From CAZSWS01 sp964610765 (lineage in GTDB: Bacteria; Bacteroidota; Bacteroidia; Bacteroidales; Tannerellaceae): a stretch of DNA of 30,312 bases. How positions within the stretch are numbered: the stretch's first letter is position 1; the number at the start of each line of letters is the position of its first letter. The DNA lies in assembly GCA_964610765.1 (NCBI GenBank), contig CAZSWS010000029.1, positions 1 through 30,312 on the forward strand, in the 5' to 3' direction. This document shows positions 9,437 to 15,469 of the stretch, piece after piece. The notes beneath the pieces were generated by a model, which saw only the letters and a list, made by a program, of their open reading frames with translations, did not search any database and was not told the DNA's origin. A program made the position numbers and the translations under genes.

Positions 9437-10330
9437 TTAATCCGGCATATAGCCGAAGTTCTTTAATATTCGGTCGCGATTGCGCCAGTCTTTTTCTACT
9501 TTGACAAACATTTCAAGAAAGACTTTCTTTTCAAAGAAGCGTTCGATATCTTTTCTAGCCATTGTTCCGACTTTCTTCAGGGCAATGCCTTGATGACCAA
9601 TGATAATCCCTTTTTGAGATTCTCTTTCTACAATGATAACCGCTTTGATATGAATTGATTTTTCTTCTTCCTTAAACAGTTCTACGATTACTTCTGTAGC
9701 ATACGGAACCTCTTTCTGATAATAAAGAAGTATTTTTTCGCGGATAATTTCCGTAACAAAAAATCGAGCCGGCTTGTCGGTCAGTGCATCCTTCTCAAAA
9801 TAAGGAGGCGACTCAGGCATAAGTTCTTCAATTCGTTGCTTAATGTAACTGATATTGAAATTTGATAGAGCCGAAATTGGAATAATTTCAGCTTTAGGTA
9901 ATAGCTCTTGCCAGTTGCCAACCAACTCCTCCAATTTAGTCTGGTCGCTTAAATCAATTTTGTTAATAAGTAGCAGTACGGGAGAGGAGCTTGCTTGCAC
10001 TTTTTGTAAAAAGAACTCGTTTTTGTTGGTCTTTTCTATCACATCAGTCACATAAAGGAGTACATCAGCATCTCCTAAGGCTGATTCAGAAAAGTTTAAC
10101 ATGGATTGTTGTAGCTTGTAGTTCGGTTCTAATACCCCGGGGGTGTCCGAATAAACTATCTGCATATCCTCTGTGTTCACAATCCCCATGATTCTATGCC
10201 GGGTAGTTTGTGCTTTAGAAGTGATAATAGATATTCGTTCGCCTACTAAGCGATTCATAATGGTCGATTTCCCAACATTTGGGTTGCCGACGATATTTAC
10301 GAATCCTGATTTATGCTTTTTTACTGTCAT
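9437..10330 (-). CDS. era: GTPase Era (16S rRNA-binding)
   Basis: Small GTPase that binds the 3' end of 16S rRNA and checks 30S maturation. G1 is GNPNVGKS (residues 15-22), G3 is DTPG (62-65) and G4 is NKID (123-126). The C-terminal KH domain carries GHQG at 245-248 within IIIGHQGIALKKVG. Its 297-aa length is standard. The ATG at 10330 lies inside the end of fabH (20-bp overlap), so translation is probably coupled to fabH, and der follows after 15 bp. No internal promoter is evident. Nothing is missing or unusual in the motifs. Confidence 0.97.
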   Translation of the reverse strand: MTVKKHKSGFVNIVGNPNVGKSTIMNRLVGERISIITSKAQTTRHRIMGIVNTEDMQIVYSDTPGVLEPNYKLQQSMLNFSESALGDADVLLYVTDVIEKTNKNEFFLQKVQASSSPVLLLINKIDLSDQTKLEELVGNWQELLPKAEIIPISALSNFNISYIKQRIEELMPESPPYFEKDALTDKPARFFVTEIIREKILLYYQKEVPYATEVIVELFKEEEKSIHIKAVIIVERESQKGIIIGHQGIALKKVGTMARKDIERFFEKKVFLEMFVKVEKDWRNRDRILKNFGYMPD

Positions 10331-11315
10331 AGCCCCATTTTAAATAAATGGCGCCCCACGTAAATCCGGCTCCAAAGGCCGCTAGAATCAAATTATCTCC
10401 TTTCTTAAAACGAGACTCCCACTCCCATAAACAGAGTGGAATACTTCCTGCACTGGTGTTTCCGAATTTTTGAATATTGACAATCACTTTGTTATAGTCA
10501 ATACCTAAACGCTTGGCTGCAGCATCAATTATTCTCAAGTTTGCTTGATGTGGAACAAACCAATCTATGTCATCATAGGCAAGATTATTCCGTTCTGCTA
10601 TCTCTGCTGCGACATCTGCCATGTCTGAAACGGCCGCTTTAAATACAGAGCGTCCTTCTTGATAGACATAGTGCATTTTCTTTTCTATCGTTTCTGCTGA
10701 AGCAGGATAAGCTGATCCTCCACCTTTCATGTTGAGGTTTTCGAATCCTTTTCCATCCGTACGCAAAATGGTATCCATCACCCCGATAGCCTCTTCAGTG
10801 GGTTCAATTAAGACCGCACCACAGCCATCGCCAAATAGTGGGCAGGTTGCTCTGTCTGTATAGTCGGTGATTGATGTCATCTTATCTCCGGATACTAAAA
10901 CTACGCGTTTGTACCTTCCGGACTGAATGTAATTAGTAGCTGTTTCTAGCCCATACAAAAAACCGGCACAGGCAGAGTGCAGGTCAAACGTCATTGCATT
11001 GGTGCAGCCGGTTTGATGAGCGATGAGCGAAGCTGATGTGGGGAAAGTATAATCGGCCGTAGTTGTACAGCAAAGTAAAACTTCTACACTAGCAGGGTCA
11101 ATTTTTGTTTTTTCAAACAACTCATTAACGGCTTTAATACCCATATATGAAAGGCCCTTGCCTTCTCCTTTTAGAATTCTACGCTCCTTGATTCCTACAC
11201 GAGTCATAATCCACTCATCTGTAGTGTCAACTAATCGAGAAATATCTTCATTTGTCAGAATATCCTCAGGTACGTAGCCTCCAATACCAGTAATAACCGC
11301 ATTTATTTTGTTCAT
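10311..11315 (-). CDS. fabH: Beta-ketoacyl-ACP synthase III
   Basis: KAS III, which starts type II fatty-acid synthesis by condensing an acyl-CoA primer with malonyl-ACP. The catalytic triad is intact: Cys116 in DLHSACAGFL, His256 in VPHQANLR and Asn286 in FGNTSAGS. The 334-aa length matches the family. In many bacteria the order is yceD-rpmF-plsX-fabH; here plsX is absent and the rpmF-fabH gap instead holds a hairpin terminator and a candidate -7 element, so fabH probably has its own promoter besides any read-through. It overlaps era by 20 bp. Primer preference (acetyl versus branched acyl-CoA) cannot be read from the sequence. Confidence 0.96.
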   Translation of the reverse strand: MNKINAVITGIGGYVPEDILTNEDISRLVDTTDEWIMTRVGIKERRILKGEGKGLSYMGIKAVNELFEKTKIDPASVEVLLCCTTTADYTFPTSASLIAHQTGCTNAMTFDLHSACAGFLYGLETATNYIQSGRYKRVVLVSGDKMTSITDYTDRATCPLFGDGCGAVLIEPTEEAIGVMDTILRTDGKGFENLNMKGGGSAYPASAETIEKKMHYVYQEGRSVFKAAVSDMADVAAEIAERNNLAYDDIDWFVPHQANLRIIDAAAKRLGIDYNKVIVNIQKFGNTSAGSIPLCLWEWESRFKKGDNLILAAFGAGFTWGAIYLKWGYDSKKA

Positions 11316-11342
11316 AACTCTTATTTTGTTCTAATTCAGAGC

Positions 11343-11350
11343 CAAAGTTA
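11343..11350 (-). promoter_or_regulatory. Candidate -7 element for fabH-era-der
   Basis: The minus strand reads TAACTTTG, matching TAnnTTTG, 27 bp before the fabH ATG. It directly follows the T-run of the terminator hairpin at 11359-11377. No matching -33 element is visible at 19-21 bp, where the hairpin itself sits, so confidence is moderate. Confidence 0.5.
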
Positions 11351-11377
11351 AAAAAAAAGCCCTAAGTTTCTTAGGGC
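11351..11377 (-). terminator. Intrinsic terminator between rpmF and fabH
   Basis: Perfect 8-bp stem GCCCTAAG (11359-11366) and CTTAGGGC (11370-11377) with a 3-nt loop, followed on the minus strand by eight consecutive T residues (11351-11358). It lies 41 nt after the rpmF stop codon and has all the features of a Rho-independent terminator for the DUF177-rpmF transcript. It may be partial, allowing read-through into fabH. Confidence 0.85.
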
Positions 11378-11418
11378 AATTCTTTTTTGATTTGCTTAAA
11401 GAAAAAAGACTACTTGTT

Positions 11419-11604
11419 TTATACAGCAACTTCTTTCTCTATCGCGAGTTTTCCTCTGTAATATCCACACTCACCGCAAACGGTGTGATATACGTGCCAT
11501 GCTCCACAATTTGGGCAAGTGGCCAATGTCGGTAGAACTGCATGATCATGTGATCTTCTTTTGTTAGTTCTAGCTTTTCCTTGTCTTCTCTTAGGATGTG
11601 CCAT
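11419..11604 (-). CDS. rpmF: 50S ribosomal protein L32 (zinc-binding form)
   Basis: A 61-residue basic protein of the large ribosomal subunit. The N-terminus MAHPKRRQGKARTNKRR is typical of L32, followed by a zinc ribbon with Cys30, Cys33, Cys43 and Cys46 (CPNC...CGEC), so this is the zinc-containing C+ form rather than a zinc-free paralogue. The gene follows DUF177 after 26 bp, the near-universal bacterial pairing, and is followed by a strong terminator before fabH. The short length is normal and the start is unambiguous. Confidence 0.97.
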   Translation of the reverse strand: MAHPKRRQGKARTNKRRSHDHAVLPTLATCPNCGAWHVYHTVCGECGYYRGKLAIEKEVAV

Positions 11605-11630
11605 TGTAATTATATTTGATTATTTAAACT

Positions 11631-12215
11631 TCATAAAATATTCTTCAATGCGTCCCACCTAGGGTCGGTATCCATTGAATCGTTTGTTTCATTTTCAGCA
11701 TCTGTCGTGTCGTCCGGAAGGTCATCGTATAAGTCAGACTCTTCCTCTTCTTCATTAGCTAAGTGTGCTGTATGCTTACGTAGCTTAGATGACATCATCT
11801 TGTTGCATTTCCCCGGTGCATGTATATGCTTAATCGGGATGTTTAATGCTACAAACTCATATAAAAACCATGCCAGATTAATGATGCCTTCGTCTTCAGG
11901 AATAACAACGATTTCATCGCTTTCTTCTGCATATTCCTTGCCTAATTTCACCACCAGATTTGCTTCAGTTTCTACAGGTAGTTCCATTTCGTCCAAGCAT
12001 CTATCGCATGGGACCCATACAACACCTTCTAAATGAAACGCCATTTTATTAGCGTCCGTAGAGCTGTTGATGGTACAGTCAACATTGATTTTCCCTTTTT
12101 GCACCTCAGGACCATCTATATCACTGAAAAACTTGTTGTCAAGTTTAAATGAAAAAGTATGTGTACCTTCAGGAAGGATTCTCAAGTCTATCTTATATGA
12201 ATCAAATTTCCCCAA
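11631..12215 (-). CDS. DUF177 / YceD-family protein
   Basis: Member of the YceD/DUF177 family, almost always encoded directly before rpmF and linked in several lineages to 23S rRNA or ribosome metabolism; its biochemical role here is not shown by the sequence. The family signature is the CDRCL motif with Cys70 and Cys73, and a further Cys137 sits in HAPGKC. The C-terminal part is very acidic, with Glu- and Asp-rich stretches from about residue 150 on. At 194 aa it is slightly longer than the E. coli protein. A good promoter lies just upstream at 12237-12267, making this the first gene of the rpmF transcript. Confidence 0.88.
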   Translation of the reverse strand: MGKFDSYKIDLRILPEGTHTFSFKLDNKFFSDIDGPEVQKGKINVDCTINSSTDANKMAFHLEGVVWVPCDRCLDEMELPVETEANLVVKLGKEYAEESDEIVVIPEDEGIINLAWFLYEFVALNIPIKHIHAPGKCNKMMSSKLRKHTAHLANEEEEESDLYDDLPDDTTDAENETNDSMDTDPRWDALKNIL

Positions 12216-12236
12216 TGCTTTTTATATAAAACCCTG

Positions 12237-12267
12237 CAAAGGTACGAAAAAGAGCGATAAAAACAAT
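12237..12267 (-). promoter_or_regulatory. Promoter of DUF177-rpmF (Bacteroidetes -7/-33 type)
   Basis: On the minus strand the -7 element is TACCTTTG (12237-12244), a full match to TAnnTTTG, and a -33 element ATTG lies at 12264-12267 with a 19-bp spacer. The -7 element is 21 bp before the DUF177 ATG, giving a very short leader. One of the two best promoters in the window. Confidence 0.7.
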
Positions 12268-12567
12268 AAATTCTTTCTATTTTAAATCAGTTTTCTCTGC
12301 TTTTTCTATTTTATAGTCTGAAAAGCTTCCCTGGCTTTTCTTGGAAGCTCTTTTGTGGCTATCATTTACAAAGTAAATTTTAATTCTTTGTGTTTGTTGA
12401 AAAACTCAATGCATAGTCAAACCTCTGTTTGATAGTGAATTTTGTTGTTTTAGATAAATATAGGACATTAAATGCAAAGAATGATTGATCTTTCAATCTT
12501 TTTGATGACTGATAGCGTAAAAGCCGTAATATGTTTAACGATTATTATGAATAAAAGTTATCAAATT

Positions 12568-12599
12568 GTTGGTTTTAATGAAAAACATATCTATATTTG
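12568..12599 (+). promoter_or_regulatory. Orphan plus-strand promoter
   Basis: The -7 element TATATTTG is at 12592-12599, with GTTG at 12568-12571 as -33 element and a 20-bp spacer. No plus-strand protein gene follows; the first ATGs downstream (12608, 12611) hit a stop after two or three codons. It fits as the promoter of the candidate small RNA that ends at 12733. Confidence 0.55.
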
Positions 12600-12603
12600 C
12601 AGG

Positions 12604-12733
12604 AGAAATGATGAAATAAATAGCATTTTATAAGCTATCGTTTCTTTAAAATAGAACTTGTCGTTATTTTTAGATAATATTTATGTAACATTTATGAGTC
12701 ATGCCAGCAGTGATGCTCGCATGATTTTTTTTT
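12604..12733 (+). ncRNA. Candidate intergenic small RNA, about 125-130 nt
   Basis: Inferred from a plus-strand promoter (12568-12599) and a strong intrinsic terminator (12699-12733) with no protein-coding frame between them. The start is estimated from the usual 5-8 nt distance after the -7 element. A small internal stem, ATAGC (12620-12624) with GCTAT (12634-12638), may form near the 5' end; the middle is AT-rich and probably single-stranded. I do not recognise the family and cannot tell whether it acts by base pairing. The only start codons near the 5' end give a two- or three-codon frame. Flanking genes are on the opposite strand and unrelated in transcription. Confidence 0.45.
12699..12733 (+). 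terminator. Intrinsic terminator of the candidate small RNA
   Basis: The arms TCATGCCAGCA (12699-12709) and TGCTCGCATGA (12714-12724) pair over 11 positions with a single C-C mismatch (12705 with 12718) and a GTGA tetraloop. Nine T residues follow (12725-12733). The minus strand has no T-run after the stem, so termination is directional for the plus strand. Confidence 0.75.
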
Positions 12734-13000
12734 GCCCTAAACTTTCGTGAGAAGAATACGCTGAATTTGCTTTTTTGCCACATCATGGGGCTCGCGATAT
12801 ATTGATCAATTATATCTAAGCATACGTTCATTTTTCGCCATAAATGTGATAGTCGCAAAAAGGGAAAAAAGATTTCTTGATTTCCAATCTTCACATAACT
12901 ATCAGCGCCACCTTCATCAATATCGATGACTATTTCCCCAAAATATATGGTATTAACTTACAGCTCATTCATTATATATAGTGGTTTTAAAAAGTGCGTA

Positions 13001-13036
13001 AAAAAACCGAAATACAGCGGTGTGTTTCGGTTTTTT
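13001..13036. terminator. Bidirectional intrinsic terminator
   Basis: Sixteen-bp stem AAAAAACCGAAATACA (13001-13016) with TGTGTTTCGGTTTTTT (13021-13036), one T-G wobble, and a GCGG loop. T-runs occur on the 3' side in both orientations. On the minus strand it is the first strong terminator after the GH97 stop, about 400 nt downstream; on the plus strand it would end any transcription crossing the interval. Confidence 0.8.
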
Positions 13037-13042
13037 TATTGC

Positions 13043-13335
13043 TAGGTATAGGATTCGCTAAGCGTATGCTAGGGTGTGTTGCTCCTTTAATAGGGTGGAA
13101 TTTAGTGTTTTGATAGGGTTTGTTAGTCAAAAGAATAGAGCGAACTAATGTTTTAACGAAGGTTGAAAGAGCTTTTGAGCCTCGTCGGAAGCTCTTTCGA
13201 CGAATGTAAGAAGAGCTTCTTACGGCTGTTGAAAGCTTAAATTTCCCTATCAATGCAATTAAATGTGCCTATTGAAATAAATAAATCTCCTTATCGAAAA
13301 CACTTGCCACTCCTATTGAAACTATTCAATGGCTC
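13043..13335. repeat. Degenerate array with about 22-bp periodicity
   Basis: Short words recur at a spacing of 21-23 bp. TAGGGT is exact at 13070, 13091 and 13114, with related TAGGAT at 13049 and TAGAGC at 13136. From 13142 on the phased word becomes GAA: 13142, 13165, 13188, 13210, 13231, a weaker AAT near 13252, then 13274, 13296 and 13318. The last three sit in CTATTGAAA, TTATCGAAA and CTATTGAAA, spaced exactly 22 bp. Unit bodies diverge strongly, so this is either an old tandem repeat or a series of phased binding sites. It lies in the presumed 3' untranslated region of the GH97 gene. Confidence 0.4.
13165..13223. repeat. Nested inverted repeats within the periodic array
   Basis: GAAAGAGCTT (13165-13174) is a perfect complement of AAGCTCTTTC (13189-13198). 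Overlapping it, TCGTCG (13182-13187) pairs with CGACGA (13198-13203), which excludes the first hairpin's full formation. Next to them GTAAGAA (13206-13212) pairs with TTCTTAC (13217-13223). No T-run follows on either strand, so these are not ordinary terminators. Confidence 0.5.
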
Positions 13336-13433
13336 TGTCTTTTTGTGTTGAGAGGTATTTTGCAGGTCGAATGTTAGCATCGTCTCTGCGTTGAACTTTG
13401 CTAAGTATCGATTGCTCACTACGCTATTATGGT

Positions 13434-15431
13434 TTATCGAGGCATGATTTTAGCTACCCATCCACCGCCTTGCTTCATGTTGATTTTCATTTTTTTATCT
13501 CCGGGCAGGTTCCCAACTACTTTTTTATAGTCTCTTGCAACACGGTTGGCATTTACGCCATCTTGATAAATCTCAACTTGATAGTTGCCATCAGGAAGAA
13601 ATGATAAGTCTATATCTAAAGTCCGCTCATTCCAATTGGTCATAGCGCCTACATACCAATCGTTCCCGTGTTGACGTGCGATAGCGATGTATTCACCTAT
13701 TTTACCATCTAGGGCAATCGTGTTGTCCCAAACGGTAGGTACGGCTGAAATAAATGCGGTACATTCTTTTTCGAGCATATAGTTGGACGGATTGTCACAC
13801 ATCATATTTAAGGGCGACTCAAAAATGATATACTGTGCCAGTTGCCTGCAGCGTGTTCCTTGACTCATTGCCTCTGAATTGACCGGGCGATAATTTCCCT
13901 TGGTCGCATTTCGCATAGCCCCTTGCGTATAGTCGATAGGTCCGGCTAGCATGCGAATAAAAGGCATGATTACATCATAGGTAACTTGATCTACCGATGT
14001 GCTGGACCATTTCATTTGTTCCAATCCATGCACGCCTTCATAATTAATCACATTCGGATATGTACGGTTCAGGCCAACCGGCTTGTATGTTCCGTGAAAG
14101 TCAACCAATAGTTTATATTTTGCAGTCATCTCGGCTGCTCTGTGGTGAAAGTCGACCATGTATTGATCGTCGCGGTCCATGAAATCTACTTTGAAGCCTT
14201 TGATGCCCATTTCTGAATAATGCTTACAAATCTTTTCCATATCCCGATCGAAGGCATAATAGCCTGCCCAAAGGATAAGTTCCACATTTTTCTTTTTTGC
14301 ATAATCCACCAGCTCAGGTAGGTTTATTTGGGGAATTACTTGAAATAAATCCGCTTTCTTATTGACAGCCCATCCTTCGTCCAGAATTACATACTCGATG
14401 GCATGATCGGATGCAAAATCAATGTAGTATTTATACGTTTCGTTATTGATTCCTGCTTCAAAATCTACATTGAAAAGATTCCATGCATTCCACCAATCCC
14501 ATGCTACCTTGCCGGGTTTTATCCAGGAAATATCTTCTATTTTACAGGGTGATGCAAGTTGGTAAACTAAGTCGTTGTCCAGTAGCTCGGCATCCTTTTC
14601 GGCTACAGTAATAATGCGCCATGGAAACTCTTGCGATGCATCATAACGAGCAATATAAGGTTCGCGGGCAGTTACGAGTTGTTGTAGCTCATTGTGACCA
14701 CCTTGTTTGGTTTCTTTTACATAAGGAGCAAAGACGCCTTCAAGAGTTGTTTTCTTAGCTATATTATTAAGGTATAACCCCGGATAGTTAATCAATTCAG
14801 ATTCGGTAATACAAATCTTTTTCCCGCCGGCAGCTTCAATTAGTATAGGCAAAAAGGCTAATCGGTCATTTTCCCATTCGGAAAGCTTGCTGATGGTATA
14901 TGTGTTTTCGAACGAGTTGAAAAACTGCTTCTCAATGTTTCCTTTGTTGTCTTTGACATAAGGAATGTAGGCTTTGGCATCTGTCGGGAAATTGAATTCG
15001 ACTTGCTCATTTTCAACTTGAAAGGGTTTTTTGCTTTTAACGCTAAACCGATAAGCGATTCCATCGTCGTAAGCTCTGAAAATCAGTGTAAACCCTTGCT
15101 TGAAATCCATATTCAACTCATTGTATACATCTTTTATTTCAGCACGCTTGTAGAGAGGCGATTGGATAATCGAGTTGTTGCTTTTGGTTGTTGCTTTTGA
15201 AAGCTTTGATTTTTCTCCCAGTGTTTTGTCGTTGAGCTTCATAGAGATTGTAGATGGGTTTAACAGCAAGTCGTTTCCATGCGAAACGGTATAGCTGATT
15301 TTTTCCCCAATGGTAATCTCGGCTTTTAATAGACCATTCGGCGATGTGACAGTTTGTTTTTTTTGTGCATATCCGGCCATAGAAATAGTTAGCATGGATA
15401 GCAGAATAATGATGGATTTTTTTGTACTCAT
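13434..15431 (-). CDS. GH97 family glycoside hydrolase, retaining alpha-galactosidase-like subgroup
   Basis: Secreted or periplasmic alpha-glycosidase. A signal peptide is visible (residues 1-22, ending AGYAQ). The N-terminal beta-sandwich covers about 25-290, the (beta/alpha)8 barrel about 300-570 (AWDWWNAWNLFNVDF, ILDEGW, GIKGFKVDFMDRDDQ), and a C-terminal beta domain about 580-665. GH97 contains inverting alpha-glucosidases (SusB type) and retaining alpha-galactosidases. Here Asp416 in KVDFMDRD aligns in position with the nucleophile Asp415 reported for the retaining B. thetaiotaomicron enzyme, and Glu471 (or Glu465) is placed as acid/base; this favours the retaining type. The 665-aa length is normal. 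There is no SusC/SusD pair or other glycosidase nearby, and mgtE ends 38 bp upstream on the same strand, so it may ride on the ksgA-mgtE transcript. Confidence 0.9.
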   Translation of the reverse strand: MSTKKSIIILLSMLTISMAGYAQKKQTVTSPNGLLKAEITIGEKISYTVSHGNDLLLNPSTISMKLNDKTLGEKSKLSKATTKSNNSIIQSPLYKRAEIKDVYNELNMDFKQGFTLIFRAYDDGIAYRFSVKSKKPFQVENEQVEFNFPTDAKAYIPYVKDNKGNIEKQFFNSFENTYTISKLSEWENDRLAFLPILIEAAGGKKICITESELINYPGLYLNNIAKKTTLEGVFAPYVKETKQGGHNELQQLVTAREPYIARYDASQEFPWRIITVAEKDAELLDNDLVYQLASPCKIEDISWIKPGKVAWDWWNAWNLFNVDFEAGINNETYKYYIDFASDHAIEYVILDEGWAVNKKADLFQVIPQINLPELVDYAKKKNVELILWAGYYAFDRDMEKICKHYSEMGIKGFKVDFMDRDDQYMVDFHHRAAEMTAKYKLLVDFHGTYKPVGLNRTYPNVINYEGVHGLEQMKWSSTSVDQVTYDVIMPFIRMLAGPIDYTQGAMRNATKGNYRPVNSEAMSQGTRCRQLAQYIIFESPLNMMCDNPSNYMLEKECTAFISAVPTVWDNTIALDGKIGEYIAIARQHGNDWYVGAMTNWNERTLDIDLSFLPDGNYQVEIYQDGVNANRVARDYKKVVGNLPGDKKMKINMKQGGGWVAKIMPR

Positions 15432-15469
15432 AATATGGTTTCTTTAAATTTGAGATGCTGGCGATAAGC

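Larger units (their letters stand above)
12216..13433. other. Gene-poor interval of 1.2 kb between DUF177 and the GH97 gene
   Basis: No convincing protein gene is seen. From left to right it holds the DUF177 promoter, a partial inverted repeat (AGCTTCC at 12324-12330 with GGAAGCT at 12343-12349), a low-GC hairpin followed by five T (12483-12503), a plus-strand promoter and terminator that define a candidate small RNA (12604-12733), a near-palindrome centred on TTGATCAA (12796-12816), a strong bidirectional terminator (13001-13036), and a degenerate repeat array of about 22-bp period (13043-13335). The last 100 bases before the GH97 stop show nothing I can name. The size of the gap is striking in a window where most intergenic spaces are under 200 bp. 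Confidence 0.8.

Noticed and set aside
12324..12349. Inverted repeat AGCTTCC/GGAAGCT as a terminator
   Set aside because: A 12-nt loop and only four T on one side make it weak. It shares words with the array, so I mention it only in the interval description.
12483..12503. Terminator-like hairpin GATTGA/TCAATC followed by five T
   Set aside because: Only 6 bp and AT-rich, with no gene or promoter upstream on that strand that it would serve; likely chance.
12987..13253. 88-codon minus-strand frame
   Set aside because: It spans the bidirectional terminator and the periodic array, is very rich in Arg, Lys and Ser, and shows no recognisable domain or promoter.
13043..13335. CRISPR array
   Set aside because: No conserved repeat alternating with unique spacers: the phased words are only 3-9 bp, and there are no cas genes.
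12216..13433. tRNA or other known structured RNA in the large interval
   Set aside because: No T-loop GTTCRA-type motif with matching acceptor stem and no rRNA-like sequence; only the candidate sRNA is supported.
13434..15431. SusB-type inverting alpha-glucosidase
   Set aside because: The Asp in KVDFMDRD at the nucleophile position points to the retaining subgroup; SusB-type enzymes lack this Asp.
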